A stretch of DNA of 64,000 nt from Nocardioides jiangxiensis (lineage in GTDB: Bacteria > Actinomycetota > Actinomycetes > Propionibacteriales > Nocardioidaceae). Below the pieces are notes generated by a model, which saw only the letters and a program-made list of their open reading frames with translations, had not been told where the DNA came from and made no database searches. Position numbers and translations under genes: made by a program. Numbering within the stretch: the stretch's first letter is position 1; the number at the start of each line of letters is the position of its first letter. Location: assembly GCF_030580915.1 (NCBI RefSeq), contig NZ_JAUQTA010000001.1, positions 124,001 to 188,000 on the forward strand, given 5' to 3'. This document shows positions 29,245 through 36,623 of the stretch, one piece after another.

Positions 29245-30954
29245 CTTCTGGATGAGCAGCTCGACGTTGCGGTCCGTCGGCTCGCCGCTGCGGTTCGTCG
29301 TGTGCTCCTGCCAGTCGTTGGCGCTCAGCTCCCGCGCCAGGGCGGCGAGCTGCACGGTGTTGGCCAGGCTGCCGGACCACGTACCCGCTGCGTGGTCGAC
29401 CATGGTGCAGAAGAGGGAGAGCGTGCCGTCACCGTTGTCGGCGATCTCGAGCAGGCGCGACTGCTGCGGGAAGTCGACGTGCGAGGCCGTGTTGATCTCC
29501 CAGAACCCGCGCTTGCCACCCGGCCGGGCCCAGATCTGGTTGCGGTGGCTGTGCCCGTTGATCCAGGCGATCACGCGCGGGTGCTCCTGGAGCAGGGCGA
29601 CCACGGCAGGGCCCTGGACGCGCGGGTTCGGGTCGCCGCCGGTCACGATCAGCGGGTTGTCCATCGTCTCGCTGGTGTGGTGGCTGCAGACGATCTGGTA
29701 CGCGGCGCGCGGCGCGGCCAGCTCGGCGGCGAGCCAGTCCATCTGGGGCTGGTCGATCGAGCCGTTGGAGTAGCCGTTGGGGTTGACGGTGTCGAGCACG
29801 AGGAACTGCACGTCGCCCCGCACGAAGGTGTAGTAGGCGGTGCCGTCGGCGCGGTTCGCCTCGGTGAAGCCGTGGCCGACCGGCGTACCGGTCGTGGTGA
29901 AGTGCTCCTCGACGATCTGTCGTCGCGTCAGGATGCGGCGGTCCGGGTCGGGACTGACCAGGCGCACGTGGGTCCCGAGCTCGAGGGTGCCGAGCAGGTT
30001 GTTCAGGAGGCCCAGCGGGTCGGTACGCAGTGCGTGCAGCAGATCGGCCTGGCTCAGGCCCGAGGGCGGGCTGATGATCTTGAGGCTGCCGGTCGCGATC
30101 GCGCTCATGCCGGCACCGAGCGTCCCGGGCGGGAAGTTGCCCTGCACTCCCCCGTCGTGGTTGCCGAACGCGGTGAACCACGGCATGCGCAGGCCCACCG
30201 GCGTGAACGGGCGCCGTGCGGCGTCGAGCAGGCCCGGGACCACCGGGAAGCCGTACTCCTTGCGAGGGATGTCGACGGGCCGCAGCAGCGGCTGCCCGTC
30301 GGGATGCCAGTAGTGCAGGTCGTAGCTGAGCAGGTCCTGGTCCGCGACGCCCTCCCACCGCGTCCGGTTGCCGGAGTCGGGGGTGAGCACCGTGCCGCCG
30401 GAGAGCACCGCGATGTTCCACCGGGTCTCGTTGTACTGGGCGTTGTCGGCGTTGTCGCCGGTCTGGATCGCGAGGGCGAGCGGAAGCCCGGTCACCGGCG
30501 CTGCGGCGGCCACCTCGTTGATCGCGCGGACCATCGCATCGGCGACCTGGGTGCTGAGCATCTCGTGTGCGCGGTACGCCGAGGACGCAAGGCCCGTGGT
30601 CGGGTCGCCGTCGATGTCGGTGTCGTCGAAGCGGTCCACCCACTCCAGCCGCATCGGCGACTGGGCGTCGACGATGTGGACGTCGGAGAGCTGGGCGAAC
30701 GCCAGGACGCCGGAGCGTCGGGCGGCACGGTCGGCCGTGGGGGTGGCGACGAACTCGGCGCGGACGACGTGCGGCTCACCCGGACCGGCGACGACCTTGC
30801 GGTAGCCGCCCGTACCGGCCGGTCCGCGCTGCCACGTGCGGGCCAGCGTGGTGCCACTCGCCGCGACGGCGAGTGCCGGGACCGGACGGAGGATGCCGGT
30901 GACAGCTGCAGCGGCCAGGCCGCTCCGGATCAGGTTGCGTCGCGTGATCTGCAC
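29239..30954 (-). CDS. Tat-exported metallophosphoesterase
   Basis: A protein of about 571 aa carrying a twin-arginine signal (TRRNLIRSGLAAAAVTG, then PALAVAAS). The calcineurin-like metal sites appear in order: AQLSDVHIVD near residue 88, QTGDNADN near 165, FGNHDGG near 270, CSHHTSE near 425, and INGHSHRNQ near 468. This fits a secreted Actinobacteria-wide subfamily with a large insert between the third and fourth motifs; the substrate is unknown. GTG at 30954 is preferred over 30957 because a TAGCCT box stands exactly 6 nt upstream, implying a leaderless transcript. The gene shares its surroundings with other exported proteins. Confidence 0.85.
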   Translation of the reverse strand: MQITRRNLIRSGLAAAAVTGILRPVPALAVAASGTTLARTWQRGPAGTGGYRKVVAGPGEPHVVRAEFVATPTADRAARRSGVLAFAQLSDVHIVDAQSPMRLEWVDRFDDTDIDGDPTTGLASSAYRAHEMLSTQVADAMVRAINEVAAAAPVTGLPLALAIQTGDNADNAQYNETRWNIAVLSGGTVLTPDSGNRTRWEGVADQDLLSYDLHYWHPDGQPLLRPVDIPRKEYGFPVVPGLLDAARRPFTPVGLRMPWFTAFGNHDGGVQGNFPPGTLGAGMSAIATGSLKIISPPSGLSQADLLHALRTDPLGLLNNLLGTLELGTHVRLVSPDPDRRILTRRQIVEEHFTTTGTPVGHGFTEANRADGTAYYTFVRGDVQFLVLDTVNPNGYSNGSIDQPQMDWLAAELAAPRAAYQIVCSHHTSETMDNPLIVTGGDPNPRVQGPAVVALLQEHPRVIAWINGHSHRNQIWARPGGKRGFWEINTASHVDFPQQSRLLEIADNGDGTLSLFCTMVDHAAGTWSGSLANTVQLAALARELSANDWQEHTTNRSGEPTDRNVELLIQKP

Positions 30955-30960
30955 CACTGG

Positions 30961-30966
30961 AGGCTA
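30961..30966 (-). promoter_or_regulatory. -10 box of the phosphoesterase gene
   Basis: TAGCCT followed by six bases and GTG (30954). The inverted repeat at 30971-30987 occupies the spacer toward the expected -35. Confidence 0.5.
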
Positions 30967-30970
30967 GCGC

Positions 30971-31008
30971 CCGGAACGCCGTTCCGGCAGGGAATTGACC
31001 CGCGGGTC
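30971..31008. repeat. Two operator-like inverted repeats upstream of the phosphoesterase gene
   Basis: CCGGAAC-GCC-GTTCCGG at 30971-30987 and the perfect palindrome GACCCGCGGGTC at 30997-31008 lie between the lipoprotein stop and the phosphoesterase -10 box. The first could also terminate the lipoprotein transcript; the second resembles a small regulator site. Confidence 0.45.
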
Positions 31009-31032
31009 ACAAAGCAGCCCGCGCGGCCGGCG

Positions 31033-31611
31033 TCACGGCCTCGGGAGATCGTGGACGTGCTTGCTCCCGGGCGGGTCGGCCGCGCAGGTCCGTCCCTGCG
31101 GGGGGAGCTCCCGCAGCTCCGGTCGGGCGACCCAGCCGCGCAGCGGCTTCGCGGCGCCGTCTCCGCCGGGGACCGTCTCGACCAGGACCCGGTCGTCCTT
31201 CACCGCGTACACGAGCACCTGGCGACCGCCATCGACATGCGCCGAGCCGATCGTGGCGCCGCAGAGCGGCGGCGCACCGACGAGGTGGAACTGCCCCCTC
31301 AGGTGGAAGTCGTCGAGCCATCCCGTGACCGACGGACCCTCCAGCGTCGTCACGCGCATCGCGGTGTGGTCGCGCTGCACGACCCGTACCAGCGTGCCGT
31401 CGTGGATCCGGCCCACGACAGCACCCGTGATCCGACCGCCGGACTCGCTGGCGCGGACCGGCACGCGGTCCAGGTCGACGAAGCCGTGGTCGTCCCGTCC
31501 GCTCACCATCGCCAGGCGCCCGTCGCCGGTGTCCTTCTCCCCCGCTGCCTCGCTGGCGCAGCCCGTGAGGAGCACGCCGGCGAGCGCGAGGCGGGCAGCA
31601 CGGCTGGTCAT
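31033..31611 (-). CDS. Lipoprotein with an SH3-like region, partner of the secreted MBL protein
   Basis: A 192-aa predicted lipoprotein with signal LALAGVLLTGC, the lipobox Cys being near residue 18. The middle part (GAVVGRIHDGTLVRVV, then VTGWLDDFHL) resembles bacterial SH3-type beta domains, and two later Cys (PPLCGA and RTCAAD) could pair. The ATG overlaps the stop of the upstream secreted metallo-beta-lactamase protein (ATGA), so the two are probably made together. I do not recognise a named family; a cell-surface anchoring or substrate-binding role is a guess from the layout. Confidence 0.75.
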   Translation of the reverse strand: MTSRAARLALAGVLLTGCASEAAGEKDTGDGRLAMVSGRDDHGFVDLDRVPVRASESGGRITGAVVGRIHDGTLVRVVQRDHTAMRVTTLEGPSVTGWLDDFHLRGQFHLVGAPPLCGATIGSAHVDGGRQVLVYAVKDDRVLVETVPGGDGAAKPLRGWVARPELRELPPQGRTCAADPPGSKHVHDLPRP

Positions 31612-33338
31612 GGGCAGGTGGCCGGGTTGGCCGTTCCCTTGGTGACGTTGGCCGACGCCGTGTCGCACCAGCTGCCGCCGTCTCCCACGCGGTGGATCAC
31701 CTTGTCGGACTGCGCCGTGGGCCAGGAGTAGGACTTGCTGTCGAGCTCGACCCCGCCCGGGGAGACGTAACGGGCGTAGTCCGTGCCGGTGTTGTTGAGG
31801 AATCCGGACGCGAACTCGTAGACCCAGCGTCCGTGGGCCGGGATGACCGTCCCGGCCGGGATCGTCTTCGGTGCACCGCCAGCGTTGGCGACGTCGTCGA
31901 CCTTGTAGCCCGACACGTCGACCGCCACCGCGGTCGGGTTGTAGAGCTCGATCCACTCGTTGCCGCTCGTGGGCGCGGGGAGGAACTCGTTGACCTTGAC
32001 CACCGTCGGGTCGCCCTGCGTGCCGCCGCCACCGCTGTGCACACCGGAGACGTACGACCTCGTGCCGGCGTCGTAGTCGACGGAGAAGTCGGCGCCGCCG
32101 TTGGTGGTGTAGAGGTGCACCGTGCCGTTGCTGTTGAGCGTGCCGCTGTAGTCGATCGGCGCACCGGAGACGTCGGTGGTGTCGCAGGGGTTGTTGGCGA
32201 GGTAGATGTCGGCCCCGATGGCGCGGTAGGCGTCGAGGGTCCGGTTGGCCGGGTGACCGTAGGAGTTGGTACCGCACGAGATGAACGTCGTCTGCGGGTC
32301 CATGCCGTTGACGTACGCCGCCGAGCTGGAGTGGCCCGAGCCGTGGTGGTTGGCGCGCACGGTGTCGTAGGCCTGGTTGCCGAACTTGCCGACGAGCCCG
32401 GCTTCGATGTCGTTGTAGGTGTAGCCGTCGGCCGACGTGGAGTACTCGCCGTCGGAGTCGCCGGCCGTCGCGTACCGATAGCTGCCGTAGGTGGTCTTCA
32501 CCGCCGTCGAGTAGTCGTTCTCGCTCGGCGGGACCGCGTCGGCGGAGTGGTCGCCGGAGACCGGCGTGGTGCCGTCGGCCTGCATCGTGCCGGCGGCATC
32601 GGCGTTGACGACGACCGACTGCGCGCCACCGCCGAGGTCGATCGTCGGCCACGAGGCCGGACTGGTCGTCAGCGGTACGACGTGCCCCTGGATGTTGGCG
32701 CGGTCTGCCTGCCCGGCCGGGCCGTAGAGCCAGCAGATGAACCGCCGCGCGGTCTGGCTGGTCGTACCGACGTTGTGCCAGGCCACTTCCGGGGCCGGCG
32801 CCGTGGCCGTGCCCACCTGGCACTGGCCGTCACCGTTGGCATCCGTCCAGCTGCCGGCGTCGCGGTCGTAGAGGGTGCCGACGGTGAAGTCGAGGCCACC
32901 CGAGGAGGCGGGCGCGAGCAGCTGCCACAGTCCGTTGCCGATCGAGGACGCACCGTCCTCCGGCACGTGGGCGTAGCCGATGTGGTCGAGGTGCTGGTGG
33001 CTGACCATGACGTAGTCGAGCGCGACAGGGTTGGCGCCCGTGCCGCAGATCGACCTGATCTGCTGGGCCACCTCGTAGGCCTTCGTCCCTGTGCCGGTGG
33101 AGTTCCACGCCCGCTCACCGAGGTCGACCAGCATGGTCGTGCCGGTCGGTCCGACGATCAGCTGGCTGTCGCCCTGGTCCACGTCGAACCAGTAGACGTT
33201 CAGCTCGCCCTGGCGCCACGTGCCACTGGTCGAGCACGAGGTGGCAGCGGCCGAGGCGGGGGCGGCAGTCGCGACCGGCACGGCGGCGAGCCCGGCCGCG
33301 ACGGTGACGACGGCGGCGACGGAACGGAAGACGGACAT
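31608..33338 (-). CDS. Secreted ComEC-like metallo-beta-lactamase-fold hydrolase with C-terminal lamin-tail domain
   Basis: A 576-aa exported protein. A Sec signal peptide (SVFRSVAAVVTVAAGLAAVPVATAAPASA) precedes an MBL domain starting ELNVYWFDVDQGDSQLIV, a hallmark of the ComEC/Rec2-type MBL branch. The metal motif is VSHQHLDHIGY near residue 115, with a later NHHGSGHSSSAAY. A Ser/Gly/Thr-rich linker near residue 460 leads to a lamin-tail (LTD) domain (VKVNEFLPAP, NEWIELYNPTAVAVDVSGYKVDD, IPAHGRWVYEF). ComEC-type MBL domains are thought to be nucleases, and LTD domains often accompany secreted nucleases, so extracellular nucleic acid degradation is possible but unproven. GAGGAG stands nine bases before the ATG. 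Confidence 0.8.
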   Translation of the reverse strand: MSVFRSVAAVVTVAAGLAAVPVATAAPASAAATSCSTSGTWRQGELNVYWFDVDQGDSQLIVGPTGTTMLVDLGERAWNSTGTGTKAYEVAQQIRSICGTGANPVALDYVMVSHQHLDHIGYAHVPEDGASSIGNGLWQLLAPASSGGLDFTVGTLYDRDAGSWTDANGDGQCQVGTATAPAPEVAWHNVGTTSQTARRFICWLYGPAGQADRANIQGHVVPLTTSPASWPTIDLGGGAQSVVVNADAAGTMQADGTTPVSGDHSADAVPPSENDYSTAVKTTYGSYRYATAGDSDGEYSTSADGYTYNDIEAGLVGKFGNQAYDTVRANHHGSGHSSSAAYVNGMDPQTTFISCGTNSYGHPANRTLDAYRAIGADIYLANNPCDTTDVSGAPIDYSGTLNSNGTVHLYTTNGGADFSVDYDAGTRSYVSGVHSGGGGTQGDPTVVKVNEFLPAPTSGNEWIELYNPTAVAVDVSGYKVDDVANAGGAPKTIPAGTVIPAHGRWVYEFASGFLNNTGTDYARYVSPGGVELDSKSYSWPTAQSDKVIHRVGDGGSWCDTASANVTKGTANPATCP

Positions 33339-33475
33339 CGGCACAGGCTCCTCGGGCGCGGGATGTTGCTCGACAGGAGCACTGTGCCGGTCCAGACCAC
33401 GCCGCACGCACGTGGCATGCCGTACGAGCGGTTAACAGTGCGTAACGGTTGATTCCGGGGTCCGGGGACGACGAA

Positions 33476-33514
33476 CGGCCCGCCACCCTCCCGCGAAGGG
33501 TGGGTGACGGGCCG
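33476..33514 (-). terminator. Terminator hairpin after nusB
   Basis: Arms CGGCCCG and CGGGCCG extend inward with two further paired blocks across single mismatches, closing on GCGAA. It begins 12 bp past the nusB stop. The remaining gap to 33338 holds the leader of the secreted hydrolase gene and nothing else I recognise. Confidence 0.8.
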
Positions 33515-33526
33515 CGTCGTACGGAG

Positions 33527-33925
33527 TCAGGCGGACTTGCGCTGGATCGCGCCGAGCACGCCGTTGACGAACGCCGGCGACTCGTCCGTGGACAGGTCGC
33601 GCACGAGGTTCATGGCCTCGGTGATCGCGACCGCGTCGGGGATGTCGTCGACGTAGAGCAGCTCGTAGACGCCGAGGCGCAGCACGTTGCGGTCGACCGC
33701 CGGCATGCGCTCGAGGCTCCAGCCCTGCGCGGACTCCGACAGCAGCGCGTCGATCTCCGCCGCGTGCTCGACGACGCCGAGCACGAGGGTGGTGGTGTAG
33801 GGGTTGGTCGGCGCCTCGCCGTCCTCGATCGCACGGTCCAGCGCGTCACGCGCGCTCTCCCCGCGGAGCTCGGAGGCGAACAGCAGGTCAAGAGCCCGCT
33901 TGCGGGCCTTGCCGCGAGCGCTCAT
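33527..33925 (-). CDS. nusB: Transcription antitermination factor NusB
   Basis: A 132-aa all-helical RNA-binding protein that, with NusE (S10), binds boxA of rRNA operons. Typical sequence includes RGKARKRALDLLFASELRG at the N-terminus, PAVDRNVLRLGVYELLYVDDIPDAVAITEAMNL near residue 75, and SPAFVNGVLGAI at the end. The ATG overlaps the efp stop by one base (TGATG), the usual efp-nusB pairing in actinobacteria. Confidence 0.96.
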   Translation of the reverse strand: MSARGKARKRALDLLFASELRGESARDALDRAIEDGEAPTNPYTTTLVLGVVEHAAEIDALLSESAQGWSLERMPAVDRNVLRLGVYELLYVDDIPDAVAITEAMNLVRDLSTDESPAFVNGVLGAIQRKSA

Positions 33926-34491
33926 CAGCCCTTCACTCGGGACAGGTAGGAGCCACCCTCGCGGGTGTCGACCTTGATCTTCTCGCCGTTCTCGATGAAG
34001 AGCGGGACCTGGATCTCGTGGCCGGTCTCGAGCGTGGCCGGCTTGGTGCGGCCGGTCGCGGAGTCGCCGACGACGCCGGGCTCGGTGTAGGAGATCGTGA
34101 GCTCGACCGAGGCCGGGAGCTCGACGTAGAGGACACGGCCCTCGTTCATCGCGATGATGACGTCCATGTTCTCGAGGAGGTAGTTGGGCGCGTCGCCCAT
34201 CAGCTCCGGCTGGACCTCGACCTGCTCGAACGTGTCGCCGTCCATGAAGACGTACGCCGAGCCGTCGTTGTAGAGGTACTGGTAGGTGCGCTTGTCGACC
34301 GTGGCGGTCTCGACCTTGGTGCCGGCGTTGAAGGTCTTGTCGACGTTCTTGCCCGACTCGACGTTCTTGAGCTTGGTGCGGACGAACGCGGGGCCCTTGC
34401 CAGGCTTCACGTGCTGGAACTCGACGACCTGCCAGAGCTGGCCTTCGAGGTTGAGAACCATGCCGTTCTTCAGGTCGTTCGTGGTTGCCAT
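33925..34491 (-). CDS. efp: Elongation factor P
   Basis: A 188-aa translation factor that relieves ribosome stalling at polyproline stretches. It has the three-barrel layout: [20 protein letters not shown], a [15 protein letters not shown] loop with the tip Lys near residue 33, [19 protein letters not shown] in the middle, and [24 protein letters not shown] at the C-terminus. The ATG at 34491 gives the standard length; an in-frame upstream start would add nine atypical residues. It leads the efp-nusB unit. Confidence 0.97.
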   Translation of the reverse strand: MATTNDLKNGMVLNLEGQLWQVVEFQHVKPGKGPAFVRTKLKNVESGKNVDKTFNAGTKVETATVDKRTYQYLYNDGSAYVFMDGDTFEQVEVQPELMGDAPNYLLENMDVIIAMNEGRVLYVELPASVELTISYTEPGVVGDSATGRTKPATLETGHEIQVPLFIENGEKIKVDTREGGSYLSRVKG

Positions 34492-34551
34492 GCGCGCGTG
34501 AACCTCTTCATGTGTCAAGTAAACGGATGCCGTCGGGGACAGCAGCCGCCA

Positions 34552-34557
34552 AGTCTA
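34552..34557 (-). promoter_or_regulatory. Probable -10 box of efp-nusB
   Basis: Minus-strand TAGACT about 60 nt upstream of the efp ATG; no good -35 hexamer at the right distance. Confidence 0.4.
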
Positions 34558-34642
34558 GACGTCCGGCGTCGTCACCGCCCATTCGGAGGTCGCGTCCGAT
34601 GCGCCGGAACGGACGCCCCGCGACCTGCGCAGGTGTCCCGGT

Positions 34643-34648
34643 GACAAT
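34643..34648 (+). promoter_or_regulatory. -10 box for a leaderless lipoprotein transcript
   Basis: GACAAT is followed by GGGCGC and then the GTG at 34655, the same 6-nt arrangement seen at other genes in the window. Confidence 0.4.
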
Positions 34649-34654
34649 GGGCGC

Positions 34655-34993
34655 GTGAACACGCGCGCTCTCGGGACCTCACTGGTCTGCGTCTCCTTCG
34701 CCTCCGCCCTTGCCGGCTGTGGTCGGGCGACCCCACCGGTCTCCCCCACGCCGACCTCCGCAGCGACCGTACTGAGCGGCACACCGTCACCGTCGGCCAC
34801 TCCGACGCCGGGGCATCGGAAGGCCACCCCGCGCGCCACCCCTCACCCCACGTCGCGCGGCACGGCGCCGGCCTCCGGCGTTCCGACCCCGCGCGTGTCC
34901 GCCGCGGCGACCTGGACGCCGCGGCCGACCCCGACCACCACGGCGGTCACGAGCGACATGGGTCCCGGGGCACACGATGGCGACGGGGAGTAA
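34655..34993 (+). CDS. Short Pro/Thr/Ser-rich lipoprotein
   Basis: A 112-aa predicted lipoprotein. The signal (TSLVCVSFASALAGC) places the acylated Cys near residue 22. The remainder is low-complexity and rich in Pro, Thr, Ser and Ala, as in wall-spanning or disordered linkers, and ends in an acidic tail. No family is recognised. Codon third positions are strongly G/C, but an open frame also exists on the opposite strand (34555-34839), so coding status rests on the lipobox and the leaderless start. It faces away from efp and precedes the acidic-protein/sigma-factor genes, from which a hairpin separates it. Confidence 0.55.
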   Translation: MNTRALGTSLVCVSFASALAGCGRATPPVSPTPTSAATVLSGTPSPSATPTPGHRKATPRATPHPTSRGTAPASGVPTPRVSAAATWTPRPTPTTTAVTSDMGPGAHDGDGE

Positions 34994-35027
34994 CGCCCGC
35001 TCGTCCTCGCGACATGGACAGGACACA

Positions 35028-35046
35028 GGGCCGCATCGGGCGGCCC
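35028..35046 (+). terminator. Hairpin between the lipoprotein and acidic-protein genes
   Basis: GGGCCGC and GCGGCCC pair around a 5-nt loop, 34 bp past the lipoprotein stop and 20 bp before the next ATG. It may terminate upstream transcripts or act as a leader structure. Confidence 0.5.
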
Positions 35047-35065
35047 CGGTGAAAGGGAGCACCTC

Positions 35066-35521
35066 ATGCCGAACCTGCTCGACCCCCGCATCCTGGCCGG
35101 CGCGGTGGCGACCGTCGTCGTCGCCGGTGTCGGCGTCGCCTATGCAGCCGACACCGCCACGCGTGACGACAGCTCGACGACGTCCGTGACCGAGGCGCCG
35201 GAGACGGACGCCCCCGACACCCAGGCTCCGGAGACGGAGGCCCCCGAGGCGACCGAGAGCGAGGCACCCGAGGCCGCGGAGACGGACGACCCCGAGACGG
35301 AGGCGCCGGAGGCTCCCGAGGCCGACGACCCCGAGACCGAGGCACCCGAGGCCGCGGAGACCGACGAGCCCGAGACGGAGGCGCCGGACACCGACGCCGA
35401 TGAGCAGGGCGAGGACGCCGACGACCAGGGCGAGGACCACGAGACCCACGTCGACGGGGACGACGACGGGTCGGACCACGAGGACGGCGCCGAGGCCGAC
35501 GGCCACGGCGAGGACGACTGA
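35066..35521 (+). CDS. Exported highly acidic repeat protein
   Basis: A 151-aa protein with one N-terminal hydrophobic segment (ILAGAVATVVVAGVGVAYA) that could be a signal peptide or anchor. Residues 40-110 are imperfect repeats of ETEAPE/DDPETEAPEA type. The C-terminus is rich in Asp, Glu, Gly and His (DHETHVDGDDDGSDHEDG), which could bind divalent cations. No family is recognised. GGGAG stands seven bases before the ATG. It leads a tight unit with the membrane protein and ECF sigma factor downstream (8-bp gap), suggesting it is the regulated or sensed component. Confidence 0.75.
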   Translation: MPNLLDPRILAGAVATVVVAGVGVAYAADTATRDDSSTTSVTEAPETDAPDTQAPETEAPEATESEAPEAAETDDPETEAPEAPEADDPETEAPEAAETDEPETEAPDTDADEQGEDADDQGEDHETHVDGDDDGSDHEDGAEADGHGEDD

Positions 35522-35529
35522 GGCAGACG

Positions 35530-36087
35530 ATGAAGGCGGCCGAGCTGCGAGTCGACGTCCCGCGGCGCGAGCCGTCGGACGCGTTCGTCGCGCAGATGGC
35601 CGGCCTGGCGGCTGCCGGTGCACCCGCACCGGTGGCCGCCCCCGTCCGTCGAGCGCGGTGGCGTGGATGGACCGGTCAGGCGGTGGCCGTCGCCGCGGTG
35701 CTGCTGCTGATCCTCGGGGCGATCGTGCTCGGGGGCCGGTCCGACCGTGCCGCCCCTGCTCCGGCGACGACGCCGACGTCGACCGGGTTGCGTGAGCACG
35801 CGACGCCGACGGTCGCACCGCGCGAGCCCGGCCCGGACGACGTCCGGCACCGCTCCAACTCCGTCACCGGTGCGTACTCCGGCACCGCGGGCGCGCAGCC
35901 GACGCCCGACACGGGAGATCCGGTCGGCACTGGTCCTGCCCTCGAGGTGAGCCCGAAGCGGGAGGTGGCGAACGACCCGGATCCGGCCGATGAGTCGCCG
36001 GACGTCGACGAGCCGGAGGAAGACCAGGCATCGGCAGACGTGGCGGACGACCCGGTGGACGACCGCGGCGGTGACGACGCCGAGTGA
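35530..36087 (+). CDS. Single-pass membrane protein, putative anti-sigma or sensor partner of the ECF sigma factor
   Basis: A 185-aa protein. A short cytoplasmic N-terminus (about residues 1-46, Arg-rich before the membrane) precedes one helix (VAVAAVLLLILGAIVLGG, near 52-69). A Pro/Thr-rich and then strongly acidic outer region of about 115 residues follows. The topology fits an anti-sigma factor, but the zinc-binding HxxxCxxC motif of ZAS anti-sigma factors is absent, so this assignment rests on position: its stop overlaps the sigma factor start (GTGA). The acidic outer tail resembles the product of the gene upstream. It could instead be a structural envelope protein. Confidence 0.7.
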   Translation: MKAAELRVDVPRREPSDAFVAQMAGLAAAGAPAPVAAPVRRARWRGWTGQAVAVAAVLLLILGAIVLGGRSDRAAPAPATTPTSTGLREHATPTVAPREPGPDDVRHRSNSVTGAYSGTAGAQPTPDTGDPVGTGPALEVSPKREVANDPDPADESPDVDEPEEDQASADVADDPVDDRGGDDAE

Positions 36088-36614
36088 AGCGGGACGACGC
36101 ACTCGTCGAGTGCGCGAAGCGAGGTGACCCCGACGCCTGGCGCGAGCTCTACCGGAGCCACGCCGGGCGCCTCGTCGTCTGGCTGCAGAGCCGGTCGTCC
36201 AGCGATGCGGCCCTCTCCTGCGAGGACATCGCGAGCGAGGCCTGGCTGGTCGCCGCGAGCCGCGTGCAGGAGTTCAGCGGCTCGTCCGACGAGTTCGCCG
36301 GCTGGCTCTTCGGCATCGCACGCAACCACGTGCTGAACCTGCATCGACGCGCGGGCCGGCGCCGCACCGAGCCCGACGGCGGAGTGGCGGCCGGAAGCCT
36401 GCTCGCCCGCGACGACATCGCGGCGTACGACGGGCTGGACGCGGTCCGCCGTCACCTCGCCGTGCTCCCGGACCGCGAGCGCGAGGTGGTGGCGTGCCTC
36501 GAGGTCGTCGGCCTCGACGTCGCCGGTACCGCGGCGGCACTCGGCATCTCCGCCACCGCGGTCCGGGTCGCCCGCCACCGAGGTCTGAAGAAGCTGCGCG
36601 GAGCCACCACCTAG
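36084..36614 (+). CDS. ECF-type RNA polymerase sigma factor
   Basis: A 176-aa sigma-70 family protein with regions 2 and 4 only. Region 2 (about residues 15-90) includes ELYRSHAGRLVVWL, CEDIASEAWLVAASR and FAGWLFGIARNHVLNLHRR. Region 4 (about 120-170) includes LPDREREVVACLEVVGLDVAGTAAALGISATAVRVARHRGLKKLR, the -35-binding helix-turn-helix. The GTG start is embedded in the stop codon overlap of the upstream membrane protein, a common arrangement for sigma/anti-sigma pairs, although the order here (partner first) is the less usual one. Its target promoters are not evident in the window. Confidence 0.9.
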   Translation: MKRDDALVECAKRGDPDAWRELYRSHAGRLVVWLQSRSSSDAALSCEDIASEAWLVAASRVQEFSGSSDEFAGWLFGIARNHVLNLHRRAGRRRTEPDGGVAAGSLLARDDIAAYDGLDAVRRHLAVLPDREREVVACLEVVGLDVAGTAAALGISATAVRVARHRGLKKLRGATT

Positions 36615-36617
36615 CCT
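36612..36617 (+). promoter_or_regulatory. -10 box overlapping the sigma factor stop codon
   Basis: TAGCCT begins with the TAG stop of the ECF sigma gene and lies exactly 6 nt before the GTG of the DUF4184 gene, suggesting an independent leaderless transcript. Confidence 0.45.
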
Positions 36618-36623
36618 TGCCGG

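Noticed and set aside
34555..34839. A 94-aa minus-strand open frame opposite the small lipoprotein
   Set aside because: No signal, domain or ribosome site; it overlaps the efp promoter and the more convincing lipobox-bearing plus-strand frame.
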